A DNA stretch of 64,000 nucleotides from Oryzomonas sagensis (GCF_008802355.1 NZ_VZRA01000003.1:176196-240195), one strand, 5' to 3'; positions 16,430 through 25,699 are shown, numbered from the stretch's first letter. Made by a program: numbers and translations. The notes: generated by a model from the sequence alone, not told the origin.

Positions 16430-17293
16430 ATGCAACACTTGATAGGATCGGGAAGGTTTTCCTCCCTTCTTGCCGTCATGACCCTCTTCATTCTTCCGGC
16501 ATGGGCTTGTGCCGACGAACCCGCATATTCCGTCGGCCTTGGCTTTGAGTTCGCGTCGGGTAAATACGGAACCGGAATCAGGACCGACTCCATATACATG
16601 CCGTTCACGGCGACGGTCTACCCGACCGAGCGACTTGATTTTTCGCTGGAAATCCCCTTTGTCTACCAGAGCAGTAGTGCGGTGGTGGCGGGGCAATACA
16701 TGGGGATGCAGGGGCAGTCCACGGGCATGCAGTCGGTTGTGGCGGCAATGAATGGCATGGGGGCCTCCGGCTCGATGACTTCCGCGTCGGCGGGGAGCGT
16801 CAATAATTCCCATTCCGGGCTCGGCGACATCAAACTAAAGGCCGGATATGTCCTGTACACCGAGGAAAAGTATGTGCCGGCCATCCGCCCCAACGTCTAC
16901 GTGAAAATTCCCACCGCCGACAAGAACAAATTCCTTGGGACCGGGGAGTTTGATGAAGGCTTTGCCGTGGAATTAACCAAGTGGTTCGGCAGTTGGTTTG
17001 CGGACGGCGAGGCGGGGTACGTCATCCAGGGAAAATCATCGGTCATTGCCGTCAAAAATTATCTCAACTACTACGCCGGAGCAGGTTATCAACTCACCGA
17101 GCGGCTGCGCCCCATGGTGTTGCTCAAAGGGACCACTCCTACCGTCAACGGCGCAGCGTCCCAGTTGGAGGCGCGGCTCAGAGTCAAGTACCAGTTCGCG
17201 AAACACACCGGCATCGATGGCTATCTGGCCAAGGGGATCACGACCGCCAGTCCCGAGTACGGCATGGGACTCGCCGTCTTTTACGAATTCTAG
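16430..17293 (+). CDS. Outer-membrane beta-barrel protein with Met-rich loop
   Basis: 287 residues from the ATG at 16430 (AAGAAGGAG upstream). The signal peptide ends near PAWACADE. The rest alternates amphipathic strands and ends in FYEF, a C-terminal aromatic as used by outer-membrane barrels. A probable loop between strands (about 88-115: QYMGMQGQSTGMQ...) has six Met in under 30 residues. It resembles the transporter/MetA-pathway-of-phenol type of small barrels by general pattern, but I am not certain of the family. It would place Met ligands at the cell surface or the periplasmic mouth. Third gene of the cluster. Confidence 0.75.
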   Translation: MQHLIGSGRFSSLLAVMTLFILPAWACADEPAYSVGLGFEFASGKYGTGIRTDSIYMPFTATVYPTERLDFSLEIPFVYQSSSAVVAGQYMGMQGQSTGMQSVVAAMNGMGASGSMTSASAGSVNNSHSGLGDIKLKAGYVLYTEEKYVPAIRPNVYVKIPTADKNKFLGTGEFDEGFAVELTKWFGSWFADGEAGYVIQGKSSVIAVKNYLNYYAGAGYQLTERLRPMVLLKGTTPTVNGAASQLEARLRVKYQFAKHTGIDGYLAKGITTASPEYGMGLAVFYEF

Positions 17294-17329
17294 ACTTCGC
17301 GTGCAGATGCGATTGAAGGAGAAACGATC

Positions 17330-18175
17330 ATGATGAAAAAAACTATATTAGCAGCAGCGATGATTACTGTCGGCCTTATCGCCGGGTGCGGCAGCGGAGG
17401 CGGGACTACTCCGGCAACAGGAACAACCTCCTTGAGCGGCAAAGTGGCTGACGGTTATCTCGTCGGTGCCACCGTATTCCTCGACAAAAACGGTAACTAC
17501 CAGTTGGATGCCGGCGAACCCTCGGCCACCACGGATGCCAATGGCGCGTACACCCTGACGGTCGATCCCGCGGATGTGGGCAAGTATCCCATCGTGGCGC
17601 TGGCAATCAAGGGGCAGACCATCGACAAGGATACCGGGCTGCCGGTCACCGGCAGTTATGTCCTCAGCATGCCCGCCACAGCCACGAGCGGCACGGTCAA
17701 CAGCAACTTCATCAGCCCCATGTCGTCCCAATTGCGGGAAATGATGGAAACAGGGAAATATGCTTCCATGCAGCAGGCCATGACCGCCCTGGCGGCCAAA
17801 CTTGGCATGACGGTCGGGACGAACATGCTCGAAGACTATATGCTCGCCAATAACGCCACCATGCACACTGCGGCGCAGAATATGGCGAGCCTGATGGGGG
17901 GAGAGATGGCTCAAGTGATGGGAACAAGCGGAACCACCGTTACCGTTGATGTCAATCGCTACCGCGGCATGATGGGGATGATCTTCAGCAACATGTCGTC
18001 CATCAAGGGGCCGAATTCCCAAACGGCCATGACGACCCTTATGGGCACCATGACCACAACCCTGGGGAATATGCCGATGATGAGTGCCGGACAGCCGTAC
18101 CTGAATATGTCGACCGCCTTCAGAGGGGGCATGGCGGGAGGGACGACCGGGACCGGCGGCATGATGATGAACTGA
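17330..18175 (+). CDS. Met-rich lipoprotein with carboxypeptidase-like/SdrD-like N-terminal domain
   Basis: 281 residues. Lipobox LIAGC gives a lipid-anchored Cys near residue 20. The following domain (about 35-85: GYLVGATVFLDKNGNYQLDA) resembles a beta-sandwich with a Ca-loop-like DKNGNYQLDAGE. The last 100 residues have about 19 Met and end GGMMMN. RBS AAGGAGAAACGATC precedes the ATG; MM allows a start at 17330 or 17333. It is the last of the four exported genes, followed by a strong terminator. The function is unknown. With the other three it suggests an envelope-spanning Met-rich system. Confidence 0.78.
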   Translation: MMKKTILAAAMITVGLIAGCGSGGGTTPATGTTSLSGKVADGYLVGATVFLDKNGNYQLDAGEPSATTDANGAYTLTVDPADVGKYPIVALAIKGQTIDKDTGLPVTGSYVLSMPATATSGTVNSNFISPMSSQLREMMETGKYASMQQAMTALAAKLGMTVGTNMLEDYMLANNATMHTAAQNMASLMGGEMAQVMGTSGTTVTVDVNRYRGMMGMIFSNMSSIKGPNSQTAMTTLMGTMTTTLGNMPMMSAGQPYLNMSTAFRGGMAGGTTGTGGMMMN

Positions 18176-18198
18176 GGCTCGTACTGCCTGGGGACTCT

Positions 18199-18234
18199 AA
18201 AAACGGTCGTTCGCACTTGCGAACGACCGTTTTT
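18199..18234. terminator. Bidirectional intrinsic terminator between Met-rich cluster and MCP gene
   Basis: A perfect 17-bp stem (18199-18215 with 18218-18234), GC-rich in the middle and flanked by A5 and T5 tracts, so it can stop transcription from both sides: the lipoprotein gene on plus and the chemoreceptor on minus. Confidence 0.92.
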
Positions 18235-18303
18235 GTATTCAGCTTCTTACCGGGGAGGAACAAACTAAACTGTAATTGAACCGGGACACGTGCCTCTGTC
18301 CGC

Positions 18304-19884
18304 CTATCTCTCCTGGAAACGGGGATTCTTGTGGAAGTAGGCAAAACAGGACTCGATCCTTTGCAATTGCTGCGGTGTCGCGTCGATGAAATGGAGCCCG
18401 TAGAGGCCGTTGTCTTTCTGTTTGCTGTTCCAGACAACCCGTGCGGCAATGCGGAGCGGCGTCTGGCGCTCGTACTCGTCCCGGGATTTGCAGGGGGTCA
18501 TGATGTCCACTTCGAGGGTTTCGTTGTGCGGGATATCGGTATTCCCCGGCAAGCGCAGCTTGAGCCCCGACAGGCTGAAATCGCTGGAGATCCCTTTGAT
18601 CGGGTTTTGCTGGCCTGCGCGCCGCACGTAGACCAGGAGCCCGTTCTGGGCGCGGGGATAGAGCCGGTTTTCGTTTTGTGTGGGCAGGATCGTGGTGGCG
18701 GTGTCGAATGTGAAACGGGCCATCAGTTTGTTGAATTCCTGGGTCACATTGTTGAGATCGGCGCTGATGGTGGCGGTTATCCCCACCTTTGAGCCGCTTT
18801 CGCGAATGGTGTGGAAAAGCGAATCCAGACTCAGCTGCAGGGTGGATAACTGTTCCATCTGGGATTGGCTGACCTCGGATATGCGTGTATTCGCAGCGGT
18901 GGACTCCCGTACCGAGGCTACCATTCGCTCGATGATCTCTGCGGTCTCCTGGGTCTTTTGCTCGCCGTCGTGCACCCGCGTAACGATCTGCTCCATTGTC
19001 TTCCTGCTCTGGTTGACCTGGCTCGTCAATTCAGCGATGATCCCGGAGATTTCCTCCGTTTCCCGCGCCGTGCGTGAGGCCAGATTGCGCACCTCGTCGG
19101 CGACCACCGCGAAACCGCGTCCCTGTTCACCCGCCCGGGCCGCCTCTATGGCTGCATTCAGGGCCAGAAGGTTTGTCTGGTCGGCGATATCGGTGATGCT
19201 TTCAATAATCTGGTGAATCTTTTCTCCCACCTGGTGGAGACCGGCCGTTTCCAAGGCCGCCCGGTTCACCTCTTCCACGGTCAGGCGCATCTGGGCGATA
19301 TTGTCCCTGGTCGCCATGAGCCCGCGTTCCGCCTCCTGCTCCGTCTCAGAGGATGTGCTGCGCACCCGTTCCGACAACTCCCGCACCGATTCCGATATCA
19401 TGCGAACCTCGGATGTCGCCGCAGTCACGTCCTGCGCCCGTTCCTGCTGGGAATGGCTTGCGTTGGAGATGTCGTTGGATATTTCGGCGATCTGAAACGA
19501 CGACTGTTCCATCTGAAGGCTTGCTTCGTGGATGTTGCGCAGCACATCGGTCAGGTTTGCCACCATGACCCGCATGGCCATCAGGATCTTGCTGATTTCG
19601 TTATTGCGTCGTACGATGATCTCAGGGCTGAGATCGCCTTTGGACATGGTTTGCAGGTAGCCGATGGTCCGGCCGATGGAATTACTTATGGCCCAGACAT
19701 TGATGCCGCCGAACAGAGCCCCCAGGCAGATGAAGAAAGCAGCCGCGCAGAATTGCAGGAGGGCGGAGTCAAGCGACCTCCCGGCAAAGGTTGCAGCGAT
19801 GATGCAGCCGCTGTAGCATACACACAGGATTGTGAGCCTGGTTTTGATGCTCAAACAGAGATAATAGTTCCAGAGTGCATTCAT
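18304..19884 (-). CDS. Methyl-accepting chemotaxis protein with C-terminal PilZ domain
   Basis: About 526 residues from the ATG at 19884 (GGAG eight bases upstream); the frame opens at 19956. Two TM segments lie near the N-terminus with almost no periplasmic loop, so it has no external ligand domain. HAMP and the cytoplasmic signalling hairpin follow, with the CheA/CheW tip [20 protein letters not shown]. The C-terminal 110 residues form a PilZ domain with both binding motifs, RLYPR (RxxxR) and DFSLSG (DxSxxG). The protein probably couples c-di-GMP level to a chemotaxis-type array. No che genes are adjacent. Confidence 0.9.
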   Translation of the reverse strand: MNALWNYYLCLSIKTRLTILCVCYSGCIIAATFAGRSLDSALLQFCAAAFFICLGALFGGINVWAISNSIGRTIGYLQTMSKGDLSPEIIVRRNNEISKILMAMRVMVANLTDVLRNIHEASLQMEQSSFQIAEISNDISNASHSQQERAQDVTAATSEVRMISESVRELSERVRSTSSETEQEAERGLMATRDNIAQMRLTVEEVNRAALETAGLHQVGEKIHQIIESITDIADQTNLLALNAAIEAARAGEQGRGFAVVADEVRNLASRTARETEEISGIIAELTSQVNQSRKTMEQIVTRVHDGEQKTQETAEIIERMVASVRESTAANTRISEVSQSQMEQLSTLQLSLDSLFHTIRESGSKVGITATISADLNNVTQEFNKLMARFTFDTATTILPTQNENRLYPRAQNGLLVYVRRAGQQNPIKGISSDFSLSGLKLRLPGNTDIPHNETLEVDIMTPCKSRDEYERQTPLRIAARVVWNSKQKDNGLYGLHFIDATPQQLQRIESCFAYFHKNPRFQER

Positions 19885-20087
19885 GGCATTGGCTCCCCGA
19901 CTATAGTGGCTGGTTGTGTCATCGCTTCCGTGTGAGGACATGTTCAAGAATGGCAATCAACCTTACGTTACGGACGGAACTATACCAGCCTGCACGTGGG
20001 CGCACAACAACTTGTGTTTTTTTCTGCTGTTTTCGGGTGGTTGCAGGCGTTTGGCGCTGGCGGCTGAACAAACGTGAGGTACTGTTT

Positions 20088-20489
20088 ATGCGATGTTGTG
20101 AAGACTCTCCGTCGCGACAATTGCTTGAGGCGGTGCGGCAATTCAATACCCGTGGCTGGTATGAATGCCACGAGACCCTTGAAGACCTCTGGGTGGGGGA
20201 GGAGGGCGAGGCGCGCTACTTCTACCAGGGAGTTCTCCAGGTGGCGGTGGCCCTGCACCATTGGAGAAACGGCAATTTCGGCGGTGCAGTCACGCTCTTG
20301 GAGGGTGGGGCGGCGTACCTGAGGCGCGTGCCGGCGGTTTGCCAGTGGGTGGATGTGGCCGCTTTCATCGCCGCTGCCGACAGGGTGCGGGAGGCGCTGA
20401 TACAGTTAGGCAAAGAGCGTATGGCGTCGCTGGATCCGTCTTTGATTCCTGTTTTGAGGGTTGTTTCACTGCCGGATGATTGCAAATAA
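20088..20489 (+). CDS. DUF309 family protein
   Basis: 133 residues matching the DUF309 pattern: FNTRGWYECHETLEDLW, then RYFYQGVLQVAVALHHW and NFGGAVTLLEGGAAYL. The conserved H/E residues of the HETLEDLW motif are present, but the biochemical role of the family is unknown. The ATG at 20088 has GAGG upstream. The frame opens farther upstream at 19875 across the divergent MCP promoter and that part is not coding. It stands alone. Confidence 0.8.
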   Translation: MRCCEDSPSRQLLEAVRQFNTRGWYECHETLEDLWVGEEGEARYFYQGVLQVAVALHHWRNGNFGGAVTLLEGGAAYLRRVPAVCQWVDVAAFIAAADRVREALIQLGKERMASLDPSLIPVLRVVSLPDDCK

Positions 20490-20614
20490 AACGGATGATT
20501 ATAAGTCGAAAAAAAGTCTGCGCTCCCGGACGGGGGAAGGGCATTTGGGGAGGGTATCGTTATCGGGGGATATTTTAACTTCCGTTACGGGAAAAACCTT
20601 CCCGGGGCACCGCA

Positions 20615-20800
20615 TCAGGCGTAGGTCGAAAAGTTGTAGGAGCTGTCCGGCTTGGGAGCCTGCTGAACGTTCTGGGCCAGGAGGTCGGCCAACTGGTTCT
20701 GCTGGTTGGCGGCCTGTTTTATCATGGCCGTCGACAGCGTTTGTTGAGTCTGTCCGCCTTTTACCGACAGTGCGGTCCCTGCAATCGTGCCGATATCCAT
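20615..20800 (-). CDS. YjfB-like putative motility protein
   Basis: 61 residues, MDIGTIAGTALSVKGGQTQQ onward, then a helical part with LSTAMIKQAANQQNQLADLL. Length, the MDI start and the AM-KQA helix resemble the small YjfB family labelled putative motility proteins in Bacillus and related bacteria. The ATG at 20800 has GGAG seven bases upstream; the in-frame TTG two codons earlier is less likely. Monocistronic. Biochemical function unknown. Confidence 0.65.
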   Translation of the reverse strand: MDIGTIAGTALSVKGGQTQQTLSTAMIKQAANQQNQLADLLAQNVQQAPKPDSSYNFSTYA

Positions 20801-20886
20801 AATCAATCTCCTTGGTCGTTATTATTGCAATATGCGCATCCAAAGTGCAACAAAAAAGGAAAAAGGTCAATTTTGCGTGATATTTT

Positions 20887-20895
20887 TGCTATACT
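20887..20895 (+). promoter_or_regulatory. Extended -10 promoter for nfeD-stomatin operon
   Basis: TGCTATACT (TG plus a TATACT hexamer) lies about 50 bases before the nfeD ATG in an AT-rich stretch. No good -35 at 17 bases, which fits an extended -10 promoter. Confidence 0.55.
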
Positions 20896-20947
20896 TTTGA
20901 GGGATGATTGCCTAGAGTTTGACGATGATATTGACGAAAGAGGTCGC

Positions 20948-21397
20948 ATGATGCAGTTCGAATGGTGGTACTGGATAATCGCCGGATTTTGCCTGATCGG
21001 CCTGGAACTGGCCGTGCCGTCGTTCACGATCATCTGGTTCGGCCTGGGGGCCTTGGTGGTCGGCCTGCTGAAGGCGCTCTGGCCGGGATTTCCCGTGGCC
21101 GGGCAGCTGTTCATCTGGACCGTGTCGTCCATCGGTTTCACCGTGATGTGGTTCAAATATCTCAAGCCCAAGGTCAGTAGAACCCATTCCGGCCAATCGA
21201 AGGAAGGGATCGTGGGGGAAACCGGCATCATCGTCCGGGGGACGGAGGATAGCTACGGCCGTGGGACGGTACGATTCCGCATTGCCGTGCTGGGCGCCGA
21301 CGAGTGGGGCTGTTATGCCGATGAGGTGCTGCAGGTGGGAGATTCGGTCCGCGTCGTGGATATTGAAGGACAGGTTCTCAAGGTAACTAAAATCTAG
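20948..21397 (+). CDS. NfeD family membrane protein
   Basis: 149 residues with two or three TM segments (WYWIIAGFCLIGLELAVPSF, IIWFGLGALVVGLLKAL, GQLFIWTVSSIGFTVMW) and a C-terminal OB-like domain with GIVGETGIIVRG and EVLQVGDSVRVVDIEG. NfeD proteins partner stomatin/SPFH proteins in membrane microdomains; the SPFH gene follows nine bases later. The start is at tandem ATGs (20948/20951) after GAAAGAGG. No protease domain is fused, so this is the short NfeD form. Confidence 0.88.
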   Translation: MMQFEWWYWIIAGFCLIGLELAVPSFTIIWFGLGALVVGLLKALWPGFPVAGQLFIWTVSSIGFTVMWFKYLKPKVSRTHSGQSKEGIVGETGIIVRGTEDSYGRGTVRFRIAVLGADEWGCYADEVLQVGDSVRVVDIEGQVLKVTKI

Positions 21398-21406
21398 GGG
21401 GGAAAG

Positions 21407-22255
21407 ATGGCTGGAGTTGTTGTTTTTGGCGTTCTTCTGGTGGTGGTCGCTGCAACGCTGTTCGCCGGGGTCAAGACCGTTCCCCAGGGGCAGGAGTGGG
21501 TCGTGGAGCGGCTGGGCAAATATCATTCGACCCTCAAGCCGGGACTCAACTTTATCATCCCCTACATCGATACCGTGGCCTACCGGGTCTCGACCAAGGG
21601 GGACGTGCTCTCCGTGGGCGCACAGGAGGTGATTACCCGGGACAACGCGGTCATCATCACCAATGCCATCGCCTTCATCAAGGTTACCGATCCGACCCGC
21701 GCCGTGTACGAGATCCAGAACTACGAATATGCCATCCAGAACCTGGTCATGACCTCCCTGCGGGCCATCATCGGCCAGATGGACCTGAACAGCGCCCTGT
21801 CGGAGCGGGAACATATCAAGGCCAGACTTCAGGACGCCATCTCCAAGGAGGTGGCAACCTGGGGGATCTATGTCCAATCGGTGGAGATTCAGGACATCAA
21901 GCCGTCCGAGTCCATGCAGCGGGCCATGGAGCAGCAGGCCAGCGCCGACCGCTTCAAGCAGGCCACCATTCTGGAAGCCGAGGGCAAGCGGGAAGCCACC
22001 ATTCGAGAGGCTGAGGGACGCCTGGAAGCCGCCAAGCGCGAGGCAGAGGCCCAGGTCCGGCTGGCCGAGGCGTCGGCCAAGGCCATTACCGATATCAGTG
22101 AGGCCATCAAGGACCGCGACCTGCCCGCCGTGTTCCTGCTGGGGGACCGCTACGTCAACATGCTGCAGAAGCTGGCCGCCTCACCCAACGCCAAGATGGT
22201 GGTCCTGCCGGCCGACCTGCCGGCAGCCGTTCGCGGCATGATGGGAAAAGGGTAA
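21407..22255 (+). CDS. SPFH/stomatin-like membrane protein (QmcA type)
   Basis: 282 residues: N-terminal TM (about 3-21), the SPFH domain (TVPQGQEWVVERLGKYHSTL, PGLNFIIPYIDTVAYRV), and a long coiled coil rich in Ala/Glu/Arg (KQATILEAEGKREATIREAEG). Length and pattern match the stomatin/QmcA group that forms membrane oligomers and modulates proteases or channels. It follows nfeD with nine bases between, as in many bacteria. RBS GGGGGGAAAG before the ATG. Confidence 0.92.
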   Translation: MAGVVVFGVLLVVVAATLFAGVKTVPQGQEWVVERLGKYHSTLKPGLNFIIPYIDTVAYRVSTKGDVLSVGAQEVITRDNAVIITNAIAFIKVTDPTRAVYEIQNYEYAIQNLVMTSLRAIIGQMDLNSALSEREHIKARLQDAISKEVATWGIYVQSVEIQDIKPSESMQRAMEQQASADRFKQATILEAEGKREATIREAEGRLEAAKREAEAQVRLAEASAKAITDISEAIKDRDLPAVFLLGDRYVNMLQKLAASPNAKMVVLPADLPAAVRGMMGKG

Positions 22256-22303
22256 CGGGTAGGGGGATTGGTGAAACAGGCGTGGTGGCGCCCTCAAGGC
22301 GTG

Positions 22304-22519
22304 CTAAAACCCCGGCCGCGAGGTACAGCAGTTAAGGGCGTCCCTGACTTCCTTCCTGAATCTGGTGAGGTTTTCCTTCTCTTCGCCGAACGTTTCCACA
22401 TGGTTGATCTTTTCCGTGACAAGGGAGTGCAGCTTGCTCAACTTGCCGTGGTCTCCCATGGCCGCCCGCAGTTCCTTGCGCAACTCATTAACAACTTTGT
22501 CGCTTGATTTCATAAACAT
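22304..22519 (-). CDS. Small helical hypothetical protein
   Basis: 71 residues from the ATG at 22519, with AGGTGG six bases upstream. The sequence is charged and predicted mainly helical (DKVVNELRKELRAAMGDHGK, ENLTRFRKEVRDAL) with CC near the C-terminus. The frame extends to 22690, but the upstream part lacks a ribosome-binding site and codon character. Family not recognised. Convergent with the stomatin gene. Confidence 0.5.
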   Translation of the reverse strand: MFMKSSDKVVNELRKELRAAMGDHGKLSKLHSLVTEKINHVETFGEEKENLTRFRKEVRDALNCCTSRPGF

Positions 22520-22840
22520 ATGGCACCACCTGGTGTTGAGTGATTGGGAAATTCTGGGAACGTCATGCGTAATGCAACGGCCTCTTACTCCCGGTCTACC
22601 CTGTTGTAGCGAATGGTCCAGAACTGAGTCCGGCTGCTTCACCTCATCCCCATTCTCACGCCGTCCATGAACAGGGGCAATCCGGCCCATCGTTAAAAGC
22701 TAATATGAATACACCCCGTGGTCAAGCTATAAATTGCAAGTATTTCAAAGACAACGGCTTTTTCGAGGGGCTGGGGGCGGCCAGTTCATACTCGTGGAAT
22801 TAGGTAGACAACCCCGCCTCCTTTTCGCTATGTTTCCCTG
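22520..22840. other. 321-base spacer before tadA, no gene recognised
   Basis: Nothing codes convincingly here. The distal part (22690-22800) is AT-rich and then has a G-rich stretch with complementary GGGGCTGGGGGCGG / CCCCGCC tracts that could fold. On the minus strand TTGACC with TAGCTT 17 bases on is a weak promoter candidate for the 22519 gene. A small SRP RNA was considered because these can lie near tadA, but its signature was not found. Confidence 0.3.
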
Positions 22841-23362
22841 GTGAACGATCATACGGAACGCAGGACAGGATGTGAGACAGCTTTGAAAAACGACCACGAC
22901 TACTGGATGGCCAAGGCTATCGCCGAAGCGGCCAAGGCCCGGGCCAAGGACGAAGTTCCCATCGGCTGCGTCATTGTCCGGGATGGCAAGATCATCGCCC
23001 GGGGCCATAACCTGCGCGAAACGGCCCAGGACCCCGCGGCCCACGCCGAGCTGATCGCCATCAGAAAGGCCGCGCGGAAGCTTAACTCCTGGCGGCTCCT
23101 GGATACGACACTTTACGTCACCCTCGAACCGTGCATCATGTGCATGGGAGCCATCATCCTGGCCCGCATACCCACCGTTGTCTTTGGCTGCCACGACCCC
23201 AAGGGGGGCGCGGCCGGCACCCTGTACGACCTCTCCAACGATCCCCGCCTCAATCACCGGGTGGACCTTGTCCCCCGCATTATGGAACAGGAATGCTCAT
23301 CGCTGCTGAGCGCTTTTTTTGCCGAGCTGCGCCGCCGCCGGCGCAGCCTCCCTGTTTCCTGA
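22841..23362 (+). CDS. tadA: tRNA-specific adenosine deaminase
   Basis: A zinc deaminase of about 160-173 residues. Catalytic motif HAE in PAAHAELIAI and zinc cysteines in EPCIMCMGA, with VPIGCVIV upstream. It converts A34 to inosine in tRNA-Arg(ACG). The frame opens at a GTG (22841) without a clear ribosome-binding site. A TTG at 22883, just before KNDHDYWM, would match the usual N-terminus of the family better and is a real alternative. Confidence 0.93.
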   Translation: MNDHTERRTGCETALKNDHDYWMAKAIAEAAKARAKDEVPIGCVIVRDGKIIARGHNLRETAQDPAAHAELIAIRKAARKLNSWRLLDTTLYVTLEPCIMCMGAIILARIPTVVFGCHDPKGGAAGTLYDLSNDPRLNHRVDLVPRIMEQECSSLLSAFFAELRRRRRSLPVS

Positions 23363-23449
23363 TTCCCCCGATCACAAATTTCTGGCGTTCGATGTTAAAT
23401 TGAAGTATATGTTTATTTGTATTTTAATATGTTTTTGTGCGGGGGGGCA

Positions 23450-23974
23450 ATGAATATCGGTTTACCTTTGAAAGCATTCAGCCTTGGTCTTGTTCTCGGT
23501 TTTTGCCTGTTTGCAGGTACTGCTGCGCAGGCTGCACGGGTTAATGACAAGGCTCCCAACTTCAACCTGAAGGACCTGAATGGCCGCAGAGTAACCCTGA
23601 ATGAGCTAAAGGGCAGCGCGGTCATTTTGAACTTCTGGTCTACCGCATGCCCCCCGTGCTTAGCCGAGATACCCGGATTGAATGCGCTTTACCGCGACAT
23701 GAGGGCAAAAGGCCTGATGGTGCTCGGCATTGCCATTGATTCTTCGGAAAAGCCTGTTCGTGAACAGGCAAGCCGGTTGAAGATAGAGTATCCCGTTCTG
23801 CTGGATAGTGAAAAAAATGTCTATTTCGATACATTCGGGCTTTTCGGGCAGCCCGTCAGCATACTGATCGATCGTTCCGGCATAGTGCGGGACAAACTTA
23901 TCGGGCAGTTGGATTGGAATTCAGCCCAGATCAAGGGCAAGGTGCAAAAACTCCTGAAGGGAAGGCAGCCATGA
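23450..23974 (+). CDS. TlpA/ResA-like periplasmic thioredoxin
   Basis: 174 residues with a signal peptide (about 1-28, ending AAQA) and a thioredoxin/AhpC-TSA fold. The active site is CPPC at 67-70 in NFWSTACPPCLAEIPG. A cis-Pro region FGQPVSILIDRSG follows. It probably reduces or rearranges disulfides in envelope proteins, perhaps for cytochrome c maturation. The ATG at 23450 directly follows a GGGGGGG tract. It overlaps the lipoprotein gene downstream by ATGA, so the two are co-translated. The upstream region is strongly AT-rich. Confidence 0.88.
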   Translation: MNIGLPLKAFSLGLVLGFCLFAGTAAQAARVNDKAPNFNLKDLNGRRVTLNELKGSAVILNFWSTACPPCLAEIPGLNALYRDMRAKGLMVLGIAIDSSEKPVREQASRLKIEYPVLLDSEKNVYFDTFGLFGQPVSILIDRSGIVRDKLIGQLDWNSAQIKGKVQKLLKGRQP

Positions 23975-24324
23975 TGAACAAGCACATCCTGATTGGTATC
24001 TTTGCGGTTCTGACGAGTCTTACGGCGGGGTGCGGAAGCGCAAATTTCCTGGTGTACAAGGACGCCAAGCATTTTTACGTCACCAGTAATGGCGCGACCC
24101 TGAAAAAAATGCTTTGCGAATCCGGCGATATAAATCGGATTCTGACTGACTCTCGCCTCCCGGAGGCGACGCAGAAGGACCTGCATGAGGGAATATGCTC
24201 GTCCAACAAGGTTAAGGAACGACTGTTGGCCACTCTTGAAGACATGACGCCGGAGCAGCGCAGTGCGCTCAAGCTTGCCTTTCAAGCCAACGGTTATCAA
24301 ATCAACACTATCGCCAACTGTTGA
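23971..24324 (+). CDS. Small lipoprotein of unknown function
   Basis: 117 residues; lipobox LTAGC puts the lipidated Cys near residue 21. The mature part has YKDAKHFYVTSNGATLKKML and further Cys residues (CESGDIN, GICSSNK, final C). Cys pairs could be clients of the adjacent thioredoxin. Start ATG at 23971 overlaps the TlpA-like stop. I do not recognise a family. Confidence 0.7.
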   Translation: MMNKHILIGIFAVLTSLTAGCGSANFLVYKDAKHFYVTSNGATLKKMLCESGDINRILTDSRLPEATQKDLHEGICSSNKVKERLLATLEDMTPEQRSALKLAFQANGYQINTIANC

Positions 24325-24420
24325 GGCAGCGGCTACTAGGCGCCCGGTCGGGAGCCATGCGTAACGGTAACAGTTCAGAGATCTGTTCAAACTGCCGAAA
24401 TAGGCAAAAGGGCCGGATCG

Positions 24421-24467
24421 CCAACGAAAACGCCCCGCCGGGAAATCCGGCGGGGCGTTTTCGTTGG
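24421..24467. terminator. Bidirectional terminator between lipoprotein gene and lysC
   Basis: Perfect 21-bp stem (24421-24441 with 24447-24467) and a 5-base loop GAAAT. A4 and T4 tracts lie inside the stem, so it can end both the tlpA-like operon (plus) and the long lysC-terminal operon (minus). Confidence 0.92.
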
Positions 24468-24484
24468 GACGCGGGAAGGGGAGG

Positions 24485-25699
24485 TCAGCCTTTCAGCCCG
24501 AAGGTATCGTGCAGCACGCGTACGGCCAGTTCGGTGTATTTCTCGTCGACCACGACCGAGATCTTGATCTCCGAGGTGGAAACCATCTGGATGTTGATCC
24601 CGTTGGCCGCAAGGGCGACGAACATCTGGGTGGCGACGCCGGCGTGGCTGCGCATGCCGAGGCCGACGATGGATACCTTGCTGATGTTTTCGTCGGAAAG
24701 GACCTCTTTGGCCTGAATCGTCTTGGCGACCTCATTGGTGATCAACAGGGCCTGTTTCAGGTCAGCCTTGGTCACGGTGAAGGTGAAGTCGGTCAAGCCG
24801 GCTTGGCTGACGTTCTGGACGATCATGTCCACCGAGATGGCTGCGTCGGAGAGCGGCGTGAGAATCTTGGCGGCGATGCCCGGCTTGTCCGGTACTCCCA
24901 TGACGGCAATCTTGGCTTCATTCTTGTCGTACGCCACCCCTGATACGAGAATACCTTCCATTTCCTTATCCTCCCTGGTAACCATGGTACCGGTGTTTTC
25001 ATTAAGACTCGAACGGACGTGAACGTCCACATTGTATTTCTTGGCGAATTCCACCGAACGGATCTGCAGCACCTTGGCGCCCAGGCTGGCCAGTTCGAGC
25101 ATCTCGTCGTAGGAGATCTTCTCGACCTTGCGGGCTTCCTTGCAGATGTTGGGATCGGTGGTATAAACGCCGTCCACGTCGGTGTATATCTCGCAGACGT
25201 CTGCCGTGAGGGCCGCCGCAATGGCCACGGCCGAGGTATCGGAACCGCCGCGTCCCAGGGTGGTGACATTGCCGGCCGCGTCGATCCCCTGGAAACCGGC
25301 CACGATCACGATGGCGCCGTCTTTGAGAGCGGCACGGATGTTCTTGTCGTCGATGCTTTCTATGCGGGCCTTGCTGGCGACGCTGTCGGTAATGATCGGC
25401 ACCTGCCACCCCTGGTAAGACTTGGCCTTGTACCCCAGGGACTTGAGGTGCATGGCCAAGAGGCCGATGGTGACCTGCTCGCCGGTGGCGACCACCACGT
25501 CATATTCACGCCCGTCGGGAATTTCGCTCATCTCGTTGGCAAGGGCGACCAGTTTATTGGTCTCTCCGGACATGGCGGACACGACGACAATCACGTCATT
25601 ACCCGCTTCATAGGTCTTGATGATCCGCTTGGCGACGTTTTTGATGCGGTCGGCGGTGCCAACCGACGTGCCGCCGTATTTCTGGACTACCAGTGCCAT
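24485..25699 (-). CDS. lysC: Aspartate kinase
   Basis: 404 residues of the monofunctional ACT-containing type. It phosphorylates aspartate, the first step to lysine, threonine and methionine. Kinase motifs: [10 protein letters not shown] at the N-terminus, [19 protein letters not shown] and [12 protein letters not shown]. The C-terminal 150 residues hold two ACT domains ([34 protein letters not shown]), so feedback control by lysine or threonine is expected. The ATG at 25699 follows AGGAGCGATGT. It is the last gene of the minus-strand supercluster. Confidence 0.96.
   Translation of the reverse strand: MALVVQKYGGTSVGTADRIKNVAKRIIKTYEAGNDVIVVVSAMSGETNKLVALANEMSEIPDGREYDVVVATGEQVTIGLLAMHLKSLGYKAKSYQGWQVPIITDSVASKARIESIDDKNIRAALKDGAIVIVAGFQGIDAAGNVTTLGRGGSDTSAVAIAAALTADVCEIYTDVDGVYTTDPNICKEARKVEKISYDEMLELASLGAKVLQIRSVEFAKKYNVDVHVRSSLNENTGTMVTREDKEMEGILVSGVAYDKNEAKIAVMGVPDKPGIAAKILTPLSDAAISVDMIVQNVSQAGLTDFTFTVTKADLKQALLITNEVAKTIQAKEVLSDENISKVSIVGLGMRSHAGVATQMFVALAANGINIQMVSTSEIKISVVVDEKYTELAVRVLHDTFGLKG

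Noticed and set aside
22690-22840. Small SRP RNA or tRNA before tadA
   Set aside because: The G-rich fold lacks the conserved SRP loop sequences and no cloverleaf or T-arm sequence could be formed.
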